37,325 bases of DNA, taken from a virus. The stretch lies in IMG/VR virus record IMGVR_UViG_3300035698_007828, positions 1 to 37,325 of that record. The stretch is one strand, 5' to 3'. The notes beneath the pieces were generated by a model. That model did no database searches, had not been told where the DNA came from, and saw only the letters and a list, made by a program, of their open reading frames with translations. Shown piece after piece: positions 8,219 to 18,003 of this stretch; within the stretch, counting starts at the first letter, position 1; every line of letters begins with the position of its first letter. The translations under genes were made by a program, and so were the position numbers.

Positions 8219-9424
8219 TTAAGCGTAGCTAACAACCTTATTGACTAATACGATCCTACTTTCATAAACAGCTGTTGAGTCATTGAATACTTTTAGTTCA
8301 CGATCTTCATTCAATATATCATCTTGTCCTAAGTTAGGAGTCGGATCTTTTATATTTCTTACGTCTGGTAACAAAATTCGGAGAGAAGCATAGTCAGTAG
8401 TGGCCCCTGCTAAATCGTTACAAGTAGCGGTAACGTCAATTGCTCCTTGCGCTCCAAATTGGAATAAATCTTGTTGTTGTTCGTCTGTCCAGTATCTACC
8501 TAACGTAACGCTTGCCTCATATCCTTTGTCTACAATCGCAGTTGCATAATAATTTACTTCTACGTTAGCCGTTGCTGTTGTTCCGTGTCTTACTTCCACA
8601 TCGTTCTTTAATGTGAATGAAAAGGTTTCCATTGCCTTACTTGCCACTGATCCAATTAGTAATCCTTCTTTATAAACTGTATTTCCAATCCATGTAAGTT
8701 TACTCAATTGAACATAACTTGGAATTGCTTGTTTCTTAATTGTTATTTCGTCCACGTCTGCCGTGTGAGTCAATGTCATTGTACTTACTGTCAATTGAGT
8801 CTCTGAAGTTACAGTTGTAACTGTTGCATCTTCGTCATTAGCTGCACTTTGCGGGCTCAAAATAAGAGTATCGTCTGTTGTTATTCCAGTCGTTTGATAA
8901 AGAACTAAAGTTGTTCCGCTGTCCACCGTTGTTTTTACCCTTGTTGTAATGAACTGGTATTGAGCAGTTACATCAACAACTACTTGCCAAACATTCTCTA
9001 CAATATTAAATGTAACTCCGTGGAATTTACATCCTACATATCTTCTTACAAAATCATCACTACCCATTGCTAAATCTAATGTGAAAGTAGCTAAAGAGGC
9101 AGTTACATATGGTTGAGTAAAGGTATGGGTGTATGCTGTTGTATCAGCTGGTGCGGAAGTTGAAGGCAGACCATAAGCTCCAGATAGGAAATAACCTATT
9201 GTGTCAGGTTCTACTTCTAAAGTGATTTGACCCGCTATTGTAGCGGCTCCTCGATTTACATGTAAGTTTTTGCTCCGTGATCCGTAGACTGGACTACTTG
9301 AAACCAAAGGTTTTTCTGATGTGATTGTGTCGGATATGAGTTCAAAATAAGTGTCTGGCTGAACTGCAGTCCCAGCCGTTGTTTCTTTTTTAAACGCGCC
9401 ATACCCCTGTTTGCTATAAGACAT
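8219..9424 (-). CDS. Major tail (tube) protein
   Basis: 401 residues, beta-rich. The start (YSKQGYGAFKKETTAGTAVQPDTYFEL) and the segment GQITLEVEPDTIGYFLSGAYG are characteristic of the phage tail tube family with an added domain, in which residues around 160-225 look like an inserted Ig-like unit. It lies directly upstream of G/GT and the tape measure as in other siphoviruses. No sheath gene neighbours it, so the tail should be non-contractile. Confidence 0.85.
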   Translation of the reverse strand: MSYSKQGYGAFKKETTAGTAVQPDTYFELISDTITSEKPLVSSSPVYGSRSKNLHVNRGAATIAGQITLEVEPDTIGYFLSGAYGLPSTSAPADTTAYTHTFTQPYVTASLATFTLDLAMGSDDFVRRYVGCKFHGVTFNIVENVWQVVVDVTAQYQFITTRVKTTVDSGTTLVLYQTTGITTDDTLILSPQSAANDEDATVTTVTSETQLTVSTMTLTHTADVDEITIKKQAIPSYVQLSKLTWIGNTVYKEGLLIGSVASKAMETFSFTLKNDVEVRHGTTATANVEVNYYATAIVDKGYEASVTLGRYWTDEQQQDLFQFGAQGAIDVTATCNDLAGATTDYASLRILLPDVRNIKDPTPNLGQDDILNEDRELKVFNDSTAVYESRIVLVNKVVSYA

Positions 9425-9445
9425 AAGGATTAATTAGTTAATTAT

Positions 9446-9652
9446 TTATTTTTTAAGTTCTTCTTTCTTTTCTTCCTTTTTGATTGCTTTGAGTTCCATT
9501 TTCGGTTCTACTTTCTTGTCGACTTCTTGCAGGTCAGGATGTGATAAGACTATTCCAGCTTGAAAATCAGTTATTTCGGTTGGAACTTTTGGTTTGAATT
9601 CCGGTATATCGGGAAACCAAACCGTCGAATTTGACTTGTTAATTACTTTCAT
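9446..9652 (-). CDS. Small protein with charged lysine/glutamate tail
   Basis: 68 residues: a short folded N-terminal part (STVWFPDIPEFKPKVPTEIT) and a highly charged K/E C-terminus from about residue 45. Its 3' neighbour is the tail tube gene and its start overlaps the end of the glycosyltransferase by 14 bp. Probably a small structural or assembly protein; the function is unknown. Confidence 0.55.
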   Translation of the reverse strand: MKVINKSNSTVWFPDIPEFKPKVPTEITDFQAGIVLSHPDLQEVDKKVEPKMELKAIKKEEKKEELKK

Positions 9653-10274
9653 GGTTTTTATAGATTAAATTATTAATATATGTAAAATTCATTGTATGAT
9701 AATGGTCTGCTAGAAGTCCGGTATCTACATAAGGTTGATAATCCAGCTCCTTCGCTCTTTTAAAGAATTCGTAATCTTCCCCAAAGGCTATTTGACCATT
9801 TTCGTGAAATGTAGTCTTGCAGAACGTTTTATGTTTTGCTAAAACGTCTTCAATGACTTTTCGTTTTATTAAACAACACCCCAACCCCATTGCATCACAT
9901 TTTTCTAAGCTATTTGGTTTACTGTCTTTCTTAACAACGTAAACTCCTTTTTCGTCTTTAACCATAATCAATGGAAAGAAATTTAATTCTTGGAAAGCAT
10001 GATAAACGCCTCCAACAATATCTTTATCGTGATACATCAGTTTTTCTAATGTCCCCGCTTTAGGAACAACGTCAGAATCTATAAAGAATAAATATTCACA
10101 TTCGCTTGCTATAAATTCGTCTACTATTCTATTTCGGTTCCAATCTACTGGAATACCGCTGCGGATACATAATTTGAAATCAGGATTGTTTTTAAGGAGC
10201 GTAATCAGATATTTACATAACTCGGCTCTGATAATGCCGGTATGAGGTATCCCCACAAATAGTTTTTTTGTCAT
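9639..10274 (-). CDS. GT-A family glycosyltransferase
   Basis: 211 residues. The N-terminus LFVGIPHTG and VDWNRNRIVDEF, then FFIDSDVVP (DxD-type DSD at 66-68, which binds metal and nucleotide sugar), then MGLGCCLIKRKV, GEDYEFF (165-171) and ADHYH (189-193) are the ordered motifs of GT-A (GT2-like) glycosyltransferases. There is no membrane segment, so it should act in the cytoplasm. It sits inside the tail module, between tail completion and tail tube genes, suggesting that the acceptor is a virion protein. Donor sugar and acceptor are unknown. Confidence 0.8.
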   Translation of the reverse strand: MTKKLFVGIPHTGIIRAELCKYLITLLKNNPDFKLCIRSGIPVDWNRNRIVDEFIASECEYLFFIDSDVVPKAGTLEKLMYHDKDIVGGVYHAFQELNFFPLIMVKDEKGVYVVKKDSKPNSLEKCDAMGLGCCLIKRKVIEDVLAKHKTFCKTTFHENGQIAFGEDYEFFKRAKELDYQPYVDTGLLADHYHTMNFTYINNLIYKNHESN

Positions 10275-10285
10275 AGTGAATATGA

Positions 10286-10768
10286 TTAAGTTGGCCTGGT
10301 GACTCTTAATACTAATTTGAATCTTATCTCCGCTCCTGTTTTCATGCTTTCTGGATCTACAATATAAGTAACTCTTAAATTATCTAAAAACGCGATATTA
10401 TTATCTAAAGTGACATACTTTTTAATTGCTCCAATAATTGTGTCGCTTCTTAAAGCTCCCGTATCCAAATCCTCTGCTACAGTATTCATTACTTCTACCA
10501 GAGGCCCGTCTTCGTCACAAATATTAGGATTAATCGTTCCCCTTATATCGTGAACTAAACTTATAATCACAAAACATTCTAAATTATCAGTTCCTCCAGG
10601 CCCGACTCCTAATGATTTGTCTGTTAGTTCGTCGGGTACAATTAAAATACACGGTAAACTACTTTGAGGGAATTCTTGGGGTGGAGTTATATATATCTTC
10701 TTGATACCCCTAGCTTGTTGTACCTGGTTTTCCAGAATGTCCTTGATTTCGAGGATTAAGTTGTTCAT
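10286..10768 (-). CDS. Probable tail terminator/completion protein
   Basis: 160 residues, mixed alpha/beta. The opening helix (NNLILEIKDILENQ) is followed by a strand pair and the segment PCILIVPDE. Size and place between the gpG-like protein and the tail tube fit the tail terminator (gpU/gp17-like) slot. It overlaps its upstream neighbour by 4 bp (TAAATG region). The call rests mostly on gene order. Confidence 0.6.
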   Translation of the reverse strand: MNNLILEIKDILENQVQQARGIKKIYITPPQEFPQSSLPCILIVPDELTDKSLGVGPGGTDNLECFVIISLVHDIRGTINPNICDEDGPLVEVMNTVAEDLDTGALRSDTIIGAIKKYVTLDNNIAFLDNLRVTYIVDPESMKTGAEIRFKLVLRVTRPT

Positions 10769-11190
10769 TTAATGGTTTTAATATAATCTCTAAATATTTG
10801 CAGAATATCGGTTTTAAGTTTTTCATTTAAGTGTAACATCGGTCTTCTAGCTAGATTAGTTTTTCTTTTAGCACTACTTTGATGATATTTGAAATATGGT
10901 ACTTTGTTCTGAATAGTGACCTTATCTTTTGGGTTGTATGGACTCCAACTAAACCCACGTCTCATTCTTCCTGTTTTCTGTAATATCGGCCAAGGATATT
11001 TCCCTAATCTTTTCGGCCAAGGAGTCCCTAGGTTTGAGCCCTTTGTTCCCCACTGTTTATCAGTTTCTTTTAAAACTAAATCTTTACTTTTTAGCAGTGG
11101 CTTCCTTAGATCATTTAATCCCTTTTCAAACCTCTTCATTCTTCTTCTCACTCTTTGATCATCGTATTGTATATCTAAAACAAAACTCAT
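10765..11190 (-). CDS. Mu gpG-like virion morphogenesis / tail completion protein
   Basis: 141 residues, very basic. Helical N-terminus, then GTPWPKR, ILQKTGRMRRGFSW and the C-terminal RRPMLHLNEKLKTDILQIF are the pattern of the Phage_tail_S/virion morphogenesis family (Mu gpG, P2 gpS), which acts at the head-tail joint. Start and stop overlap its neighbours by 1-4 bp, showing tight coupling. Confidence 0.75.
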   Translation of the reverse strand: MSFVLDIQYDDQRVRRRMKRFEKGLNDLRKPLLKSKDLVLKETDKQWGTKGSNLGTPWPKRLGKYPWPILQKTGRMRRGFSWSPYNPKDKVTIQNKVPYFKYHQSSAKRKTNLARRPMLHLNEKLKTDILQIFRDYIKTIK

Positions 11191-12128
11191 TAGAATGGTT
11201 GGTCAGTAAAACTTAATTCAATTTTAGAATCGTAATCTGAAGTACTGCTATCGTTAGGTACAAATGACGGTTGCTGAGTCTCCGTTTGAGCCAAAACATT
11301 CCCTTCACTATCCGCTAATAACAATTCCTTTTTAGCTAATTTGCTTAAAATTTTACGTGCTTCTACTACTTTTTTATAACCATCCTTATCGGTATTCCTT
11401 GCGTCTGGTCCGTATTCGTCAATAAGTAAATACCCGCTTGCAAGTAAAGAAGTGACTGTTTTTACTAATTCAGGGATGCTTGCTAATGGCAAAGTGTAGA
11501 TATTCACTAAATAAGCATTTACCTCGCTTTCAGCTCTTACTCTTTTTTGATTAATAGCAAAGTCACTAATATCAGTATTATTCATAAATCCGCTTTGTCT
11601 TCTAACATCCTCTAAAGTAGCGTATTTCCCCAAATCTGTTACTTGCTCCTCGGTCCGTTCTGCTTGAAAAACAGGCGCATCCGCTTGAGAAGTCTCAACC
11701 GCTGTTTGCTCATTATAATAAGTACACTTGAAATAAGTATAAGTTATCCCTGTATCTTCCACATAAGTTCCCAAAGGATTGTCTACAGTAATATCAAATG
11801 TTTCAATTAAAGTGTACGTACCTGTTGAAGTTGTAGCGCCATATAATTTTCTTTGATTATAAAGCATTAATCTAATCGGCTCGTTCTTTTTATGCGCGAA
11901 TGTAACCGTGTCACCTGTAAAATCTAAAGTTACCGAATCGGTTACTGTATTGATTTGATTTAAAGTAGCTTGTTCTTGCCCTTCATATCCAATCATTACA
12001 TACTTATCCGCTGCAAATCCATTAGTATTCTTAACTGTTAAGCTCGAAGCGGCTGCCAAAGAAGCCGTACTAATTCTAGTTTTATCAGTGAATATGAACC
12101 GTTCGTTTGGTATGTATTGTCTTAGCAT
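11190..12128 (-). CDS. Head-tail connector, Mu gp36-like (DUF1320) with extra N-terminal domain
   Basis: 312 residues. Residues from about 165 (YATLEDVRRQSGF, then INQKRVRAESEVNAYLVNIYTLP) match the DUF1320/Mu gp36-type connector. The first 160 residues are a beta-rich extension that is not part of the usual family (DUF1320 proteins are about 140 residues). The extension might decorate the neck, or be a fused adaptor. Confidence 0.7.
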   Translation of the reverse strand: MLRQYIPNERFIFTDKTRISTASLAAASSLTVKNTNGFAADKYVMIGYEGQEQATLNQINTVTDSVTLDFTGDTVTFAHKKNEPIRLMLYNQRKLYGATTSTGTYTLIETFDITVDNPLGTYVEDTGITYTYFKCTYYNEQTAVETSQADAPVFQAERTEEQVTDLGKYATLEDVRRQSGFMNNTDISDFAINQKRVRAESEVNAYLVNIYTLPLASIPELVKTVTSLLASGYLLIDEYGPDARNTDKDGYKKVVEARKILSKLAKKELLLADSEGNVLAQTETQQPSFVPNDSSTSDYDSKIELSFTDQPF

Positions 12129-12143
12129 TTTATTTTATTTTAA

Positions 12144-14123
12144 TTATCCGCATTTGACTGCTTGTAATTCACAAACCCAATGGATGGTTGCATTAGCCAC
12201 TCCAGTTACTTCAATCGCTGGCATTTCATTAGTATCATCAGCCGTTAATGTTACATCCCAATTGGCATTGTCTTCCGCAATTACTGTTTTATCAATTGAG
12301 CCAACTATAACCGTACTATTTGATCCATCTCGTTTTATACAAGCATTAATTATATAAGCTCCAGAATCGCCAACCGTTCCACCTCCTGCAGTAGCAGTCT
12401 GCCTTCCTGATACTTTTGCAGTTACTAACCAAGTTCTATTCGCAATTATACTTGGCTTATAACTTGCATTGTTATCTATATACATAGTTTCCTGAGTAGC
12501 ATCGGTAGTATCAGCTCGTAGCATGAATTGCGAATACTGAGCATCCCCATCACTTGAAAACTCACCCGCTGATCTTGCATATTCAGCATATATATCAGCT
12601 ATAGCGTCATATCCAGTGGCAGCGGCAACCTCGGCGCTTGAACCCACTTCGCAATTTCTACCTTGTACAAATGAATGCTCCCCGTCTCCCTTACATCCGC
12701 GTCCTGATACAAGATTGTTGTCTCCGTCAGATTCACAATCATACCCACCAACCAAACTAAAGTTGCCTTTAGAATGAGTCCATTTCCCAAATACTGCCGT
12801 TGCGGCTCCTCTATTTGCAGCATTCCATTCCGATAATAACGGCTCACCAGCCATAAACGTACCGAGACTTTTATCAAAAATCATTTTAATGTCATGGTCT
12901 GCTACAGTATCATCATCAAGGCTTCCACTACCAAAGACAAAGTCATCAGTTGCTAAAGTACCAGGTGTATTTGAAGTTATATTGCTAGCAGTTGAAAAAG
13001 CGCCAGAACTAGCCGCAGCCCATTCGGGAGCTGTAGCGCCGCCATTCATTACAAGAACTTGCGCGGCTGTTCCTTTTGCTAATCTAGTTAATTTATTTGA
13101 ACTTCTATAATAAATATCCCCATCAGCGTCACTTCCTAAAGTCATTGTTACGTCTGCCAAAACTGCTCCAGTACTTAATGCTCCACTTGTTACGGTTCCA
13201 ATTGTAGTCAAAGCCGAACAAGTTGTAATTGAGCCTTGAGTCGCTTGAGTGGTAGCAGTATCAGGAGCAAGGCCTGTAATTGTCGAAACAGTTCCGGCAT
13301 TTCCTGTTACCGAGCCTGCAATTGCGTTTGTTACTGTCATATCCGTTACCCAAATTTCTGTTGCTCTTGCACCAGTTAATCCGATTTTAGCTAGATTAGT
13401 TAAATCTTTACTATCGCAATCTAAAGTCCCACCTAAAGTTGGTGAGGTATCTTCAGATAAGTTACTCATTATTATGCTTCCGCTGTTTCTTGTAACGGCA
13501 GAACTTAAATCCATTGTTGGAGTATTCCCCGCCGTTAAAGTTGCAAAAGTAATATAGCCTGGTCCTGTATCATTATCATAGGCTTGTAAAAGTAACGTAT
13601 CACTTGCCGTTGTTCCTGTTTTTAAAGCTTGTCCATTACTTACAACTATATCATTAGCACCTGTTGTATTTCCTAAAGCTAATATTTCACTTAATGAATT
13701 TACCGTCCCGACTTGACTGTCAACATAAGCCTTAATCGATTCGGCACTTGCTAAAGTTACATCAGTGGCACTTGCAAAAGTATCGTCATCTAAAAAGGCC
13801 GTTCCTGATACGCTCGTTGTAAAAATCGGAGTAGTTAAATCCGCAGAAGTAAATGCGGGACTACTTGCAATTACTACACTTTGATCTATATAGGAATGAC
13901 TTGCACCCGTAGCACTCACGTGCGAATAAGCTGTATCCCATTCAGTTTGTTTTGCTGTTGTTGAAATTGCATAGCCTGCAGTCAATGCAACTGCTAAAGT
14001 TCCCGAAGTTGAAATTGGAGACCCTGTCGTGGTTAATCCTGTTGGGGTAGTTAAAGCAACGCTTGTTACTGTTCCGGTACCGCCACCTCCGCCTCCGCCC
14101 GTTGGTCTTTCTTTTCCTGGCAT
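12144..14123 (-). CDS. Large fibre protein with YadA-head-like repeats
   Basis: 659 residues. It starts with a seven-glycine run (MPGKERPTGGGGGGG) and then T/S/A-rich, beta-prone repeats. Residues about 440-520 carry repeats such as HSKGNFSLVGGYDCESDGDNNLVSGRGC, like the left-handed beta-roll units of YadA-type trimeric adhesin heads found in phage fibres. It lies in the head/connector block rather than at the tail tip, so a head or neck fibre is more likely than a receptor-binding tail fibre. Cysteines recur within the head repeats. Confidence 0.6.
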   Translation of the reverse strand: MPGKERPTGGGGGGGTGTVTSVALTTPTGLTTTGSPISTSGTLAVALTAGYAISTTAKQTEWDTAYSHVSATGASHSYIDQSVVIASSPAFTSADLTTPIFTTSVSGTAFLDDDTFASATDVTLASAESIKAYVDSQVGTVNSLSEILALGNTTGANDIVVSNGQALKTGTTASDTLLLQAYDNDTGPGYITFATLTAGNTPTMDLSSAVTRNSGSIIMSNLSEDTSPTLGGTLDCDSKDLTNLAKIGLTGARATEIWVTDMTVTNAIAGSVTGNAGTVSTITGLAPDTATTQATQGSITTCSALTTIGTVTSGALSTGAVLADVTMTLGSDADGDIYYRSSNKLTRLAKGTAAQVLVMNGGATAPEWAAASSGAFSTASNITSNTPGTLATDDFVFGSGSLDDDTVADHDIKMIFDKSLGTFMAGEPLLSEWNAANRGAATAVFGKWTHSKGNFSLVGGYDCESDGDNNLVSGRGCKGDGEHSFVQGRNCEVGSSAEVAAATGYDAIADIYAEYARSAGEFSSDGDAQYSQFMLRADTTDATQETMYIDNNASYKPSIIANRTWLVTAKVSGRQTATAGGGTVGDSGAYIINACIKRDGSNSTVIVGSIDKTVIAEDNANWDVTLTADDTNEMPAIEVTGVANATIHWVCELQAVKCG

Positions 14124-14141
14124 ATTATTGAAAGTTAGATA

Positions 14142-14438
14142 TTAATTAACATAAATTGCATAACTGCTATTTACCCCGTCATGGATCAAATAAATTGCTG
14201 AGACTTGCTGTCCATCAAGGTTGAATATATCCCCAGCTGACATCGTGATCGCTTTGTCTCCAGTAGAGTTTAATTTGAAAGTGAAATCATCAGCAGCATG
14301 AGTATTCTCGATTGATCCACCAACTGATTTTCTACCTAAATCCGTTAGGATATCTAGCGTTGTATTTGTCGTTAACGTCCCTTCATAGTTTTCGTATTCA
14401 GCACGTGGAGTTGTAGTTTTTGTAAATTGTCTGCCCAT
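14142..14438 (-). CDS. Small beta-rich virion protein
   Basis: 98 residues, predicted mostly beta strand (GTLTTNTTLDILTDLGRK, SAIYLIHDG), no membrane segment. It lies between two long fibre genes and is probably a minor capsid or fibre-associated protein. No family recognised. Confidence 0.55.
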   Translation of the reverse strand: MGRQFTKTTTPRAEYENYEGTLTTNTTLDILTDLGRKSVGGSIENTHAADDFTFKLNSTGDKAITMSAGDIFNLDGQQVSAIYLIHDGVNSSYAIYVN

Positions 14439-14448
14439 TTTAATTAAG

Positions 14449-14706
14449 TTAAATTCTAAAGTTAGCTAAAATATCAAATACGTCTGTTGCTACATCTTTT
14501 CGGTTAATCACTGTTCCTTTTGGATAGTTTTTCCCGTTATGCTTTACGTTTTGTTCCATGGTAAAAGCAGCTACAGGCTTACCTTTCTTTTCCTTTTTTG
14601 GTGCTTTTTCTTGTTCTTCTAATATTGCCGCTACTCTTCCAGTTTTAGCATCCTTACGTTCTGTTGAAATCATAAGTTTATGGTTAATTTTTAATTTTCT
14701 ATCCAT
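14449..14706 (-). CDS. Small basic protein of the head module
   Basis: 85 residues from the ATG at 14706; an in-frame TTG at 14736 could add ten residues but overlaps the upstream stop. The C-terminal half (KHNGKNYPKGTVINRKDV) resembles small phage proteins that begin an SH3-like fold. A lysine-rich linker (KAPKKEKKGK) precedes it. A small hairpin (ggggattaaatcccc) lies just before the ATG and could affect initiation. Function unknown. Confidence 0.5.
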   Translation of the reverse strand: MDRKLKINHKLMISTERKDAKTGRVAAILEEQEKAPKKEKKGKPVAAFTMEQNVKHNGKNYPKGTVINRKDVATDVFDILANFRI

Positions 14707-14736
14707 GAGGGATTTAATCCCCCATAGGATAAACAA

Positions 14737-14946
14737 TTAAGCTTTATCTTCCTCTTTTTTTTCTTCTTCTTTTGGTAAACTGTCTTGATGTTTACGCAAT
14801 GCTTCTCCTAACTTCGCTTTAGTTATTAATAACAACGTGGCGGCACCTTCTCCTCTTATGTCAACCTTCTCCGTAATTGCGAAGATAAAGTTACATACCT
14901 CTACTTGCAATGATAGGTCGAGGAAAACCTTTTCTTTTTCTTCCAT
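14737..14946 (-). CDS. Small acidic protein of the head module
   Basis: 69 residues, helical, with a K/E-rich tail (EEEKKEEDKA). It ends one base before the possible TTG start of the next gene. No family recognised; its place suggests a structural or assembly role. Confidence 0.5.
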   Translation of the reverse strand: MEEKEKVFLDLSLQVEVCNFIFAITEKVDIRGEGAATLLLITKAKLGEALRKHQDSLPKEEEKKEEDKA

Positions 14947-14967
14947 AAAGTTTTTTTAAGTTAATTA

Positions 14968-16977
14968 TTAAGCTAATTTGGCGATTCTAATGAAGATGTA
15001 AGCATCTAAAGCTCCACCTCCGTCAAATACTATTGAAAGCGATCCCGACGCTGCAATTGCAAATGCGGCATCGTCAATGGTAGTTACTCTGTCAATATCT
15101 TTATCGCTAGCGGCTACGGTTACGACATCAGTAATGTCAGTACCTGCCCCAGCGGCTCCGTTGTTAAGTTTCCACGTTCCACCGTCCGAACTAATGTTTA
15201 CTGACCATGCGTCAAGTACAACAAAAGCGTAGGGAGCGTTTGAACTATAAATATTGAAGTTCGTGGCGTTGTTAGCAACTTTTGCCATGATAAGACCTTC
15301 CATAATAGTAACATTGTTACCATCGGCGGCAGGTATTGTATTGGAATCTAATTCGGCGACATTAACGTTAGTCAAAACATTTCCAGTTCCATCACAATCA
15401 AATGATTTGTTGGTGAAAACATCGGCCGTTGCTTTTCCAGTCAATGTATCTGTAGCGTCTGGCAAAGTTAGACTTCTGTCGTCTGTTTGACTTGAAACAA
15501 TAGTCATTGTCTTTGCAGTGGTAGCACCGTTCAATTCAAAGTTTAAATCTTTTGTTGGATCAGTACCATCAGCCACATAAACATTTCCTGTAGCTTTACC
15601 ATATAACAACAAGTCAATATTAGCATCGTCTCCAGCCGCTGTCACGCTTGGCCCGACACCTGTGTCGGCGCTTGTAACATTAATATAGTTTACTGGAGTG
15701 GCCGATTCAGTAAAGATTATATATTCGTCTCCACCTCCATCAAAAAGTCCGTCAGTAGTGGCAATTTTAGCAGCCACTAAAGTTTTTGTACTTAATGATT
15801 CCGATCCAGCTAGAGTTGATAGTGTTCCTGTCACTGGAAGGGTCAAAGCTGTATTGCTTGTTGTAGTAATATCAAGAGTATGCGCTCCAGTTTGCGTCCA
15901 AGCTCCCGTGGTAGTTAAAGCACCCGCTAAGGTAACGTCTCCACTAATATCGATTGTTCGATCTGTATCGTTAATCTTAACATTTAAGGTTTTGGCACCT
16001 GTCAAAGTCTCGTTTAATTTAAGATTCATTGCGTTTGAATCGCCACCTTTCAAGTAAAGAGTAGTTTGATCAAATGTTTTATTAGCACTGACGTTTTCTG
16101 CTTCGTTTATGAAAGAGAAAGTTCTAGCACCACTTACCGCAGGGACGGTCAAAGTATAAGCACCTCCGGCAGTTCCGAAAGCTAAAGTATAATCAGATCC
16201 ACCCGCTTCGCAAGTAACACTATTTGCCAAAGTGCTTGCAGTTGCTACGGCAGGAGCGCCCCAATATGGATTACTTCCAGCACCCGCAGTTACTAATCCT
16301 TCGCCAGCACTTCCGGCCGCTAATCTTATCCAATTTGTACCGTTAAAAAATAAAACATCGCCTTGCGCTTCGCTTGCAATTGTTAAATCAGTAACCGTTG
16401 TTGCTCCAGCATTATCTAAAGTACAATCGCCTGATACTGATACGCTTGTAACTGTAGTGGCGTTTCCTACCATGATTTTACCGTCTCCAGAAGCATCAAG
16501 TAAACTTCCTAAAGCAGAAGCATCGCCAACTGTTATGTTTCCTTCTGTAAAAGAAGATAATACGGTGACTGTAGGTTCGGTATATTCCAAAGCAGTTGCT
16601 CCCGTATTCACTCGCACTAGTTTCAACCCAGCGGCTGTAAAGTTTGCAGGGGTATCGGTTAAAGCGACAAAAGTTGTTGCTCCGCCTCCACCTGATCCAA
16701 TTGTATCGAAATTACAACTTGTATTTGTACCTACATTTTCATAAACACCAGTTGTTCCCGCAGTTACATCCGTCTTTATATAAAGACATCCTTTTGCATA
16801 TCCAGAACCTGTATCCGTTACGGTAACCGTACCACTACAACGCAATACGTCTCCGTCAGTATCTTCTTCTAATACTGAGACAGCTTGTGAATTAATTGTT
16901 TTTGAAAATCCGCGCGTCTTTGTAGCAGCTACATTGATCTTGCGTCTGAATTTTCCTAAATATGGTTTATTAGCCAT
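14968..16977 (-). CDS. Large head-associated fibre protein
   Basis: 669 residues with a basic N-terminus (KPYLGKFRRKINVAATKTRG), a tetraglycine (about residue 97), then many T/A/G-rich beta repeats (SLTLPDATDTLTGKATAD, GDVLFFNGTNWIRLAAGS). These phrases are common in phage fibre and head-decoration proteins. It directly follows the capsid gene, so a capsid fibre is favoured. It shares style but not clear sequence with the 659-residue fibre at 12144-14123. Confidence 0.6.
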   Translation of the reverse strand: MANKPYLGKFRRKINVAATKTRGFSKTINSQAVSVLEEDTDGDVLRCSGTVTVTDTGSGYAKGCLYIKTDVTAGTTGVYENVGTNTSCNFDTIGSGGGGATTFVALTDTPANFTAAGLKLVRVNTGATALEYTEPTVTVLSSFTEGNITVGDASALGSLLDASGDGKIMVGNATTVTSVSVSGDCTLDNAGATTVTDLTIASEAQGDVLFFNGTNWIRLAAGSAGEGLVTAGAGSNPYWGAPAVATASTLANSVTCEAGGSDYTLAFGTAGGAYTLTVPAVSGARTFSFINEAENVSANKTFDQTTLYLKGGDSNAMNLKLNETLTGAKTLNVKINDTDRTIDISGDVTLAGALTTTGAWTQTGAHTLDITTTSNTALTLPVTGTLSTLAGSESLSTKTLVAAKIATTDGLFDGGGDEYIIFTESATPVNYINVTSADTGVGPSVTAAGDDANIDLLLYGKATGNVYVADGTDPTKDLNFELNGATTAKTMTIVSSQTDDRSLTLPDATDTLTGKATADVFTNKSFDCDGTGNVLTNVNVAELDSNTIPAADGNNVTIMEGLIMAKVANNATNFNIYSSNAPYAFVVLDAWSVNISSDGGTWKLNNGAAGAGTDITDVVTVAASDKDIDRVTTIDDAAFAIAASGSLSIVFDGGGALDAYIFIRIAKLA

Positions 16978-17055
16978 TTGATTTTTTGTTATATTATTTT
17001 TTTAAGGAGTTGCGAGGAGGAAATTAATCCTCCTCAAAGTCTCCAAATATTTCAC

Positions 17056-18003
17056 CTAGGCTACTGCCGCGGTGATTAAATATCCACAATTAGAATCAAC
17101 AATCACTTGATCGTAAGCTTCGTTAACTTGAATATACATAGCTTTCATTTGTAGAAGTTTGGAATCGCTATTAAGAGGCTTAACAGATACTTCTCTATTA
17201 ACCTTTTGAGCGTATGTATAAGCAAGAGTTCGAGATTTTAGAGTTGGTCTTGGTTCGATATAAGCAAGAATAACATTCTTACCCCATACGTCTGCTTTTG
17301 TAGCACTTACTCCTTTTGCGGCTGAGTTATAAACAGCACTTCCAACGATAACATCTTGAATACCGAAGATTGATCCTAAAGCACTTGCTAATTGATCTTT
17401 TGTAATCACTTGAGCACCTGGAAACATAGCAACGATGTCAGGATGATACATTAATTTTTGCATTACAGCCCATCCGAGCGACATTGTATTCACAATTTTA
17501 CCAAAAGCATTATCTCTAACACTTGCAATTCCAGTAGTAATATCATCAAGAGGATCTGAATTATTGTAATCAGACCATTGACTTGTACCAGAAAGGGTTG
17601 TGTAGTTAGTCAAGACGGAAGTGTCAGTTAAAGAAGTTGCCAAAGCATATTCTTTTCCTAAAGCAATAACGTCCATTAGATTTTCAGTTGTATCGATTTT
17701 AGGTTTGAGTGGGTTTTCGGCATTATCTAGAACCTCTTTTGCGATATATTCACCAATTTGATGATCTTCAATGAAATAATGATCTGCTACACTAACAGAA
17801 CTATCCATTATATATCCAGAAGCACCTTCTGCTTTAATTGTGTTTACGATTCTTAAATGATCAGAACCGTAGGTCATTATTTTACCCGATTGATTTTTTA
17901 CAGGTACGGTTGGGGCTAATATCCCATTAATCATGTTACCTGGCGAATAGCGTAAACTTACATTTTGTAATCTTTTGCTATCGTATGTATTTGTTGAAAT
18001 CAT
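17056..18003 (-). CDS. Major capsid protein
   Basis: 315 residues with the layout of the HK97-fold 'major capsid protein E'-like group: an extended N-arm (SLRYSPGNMINGILAPTVPVK), a long helix region (IGEYIAKEVLDNAENPLK), and a conserved C-terminus (AYTYAQKVNREVSVKP). Context is decisive: it follows the protease/scaffold and decoration genes. The N-arm contains no obvious protease cleavage signature. Confidence 0.85.
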   Translation of the reverse strand: MISTNTYDSKRLQNVSLRYSPGNMINGILAPTVPVKNQSGKIMTYGSDHLRIVNTIKAEGASGYIMDSSVSVADHYFIEDHQIGEYIAKEVLDNAENPLKPKIDTTENLMDVIALGKEYALATSLTDTSVLTNYTTLSGTSQWSDYNNSDPLDDITTGIASVRDNAFGKIVNTMSLGWAVMQKLMYHPDIVAMFPGAQVITKDQLASALGSIFGIQDVIVGSAVYNSAAKGVSATKADVWGKNVILAYIEPRPTLKSRTLAYTYAQKVNREVSVKPLNSDSKLLQMKAMYIQVNEAYDQVIVDSNCGYLITAAVA

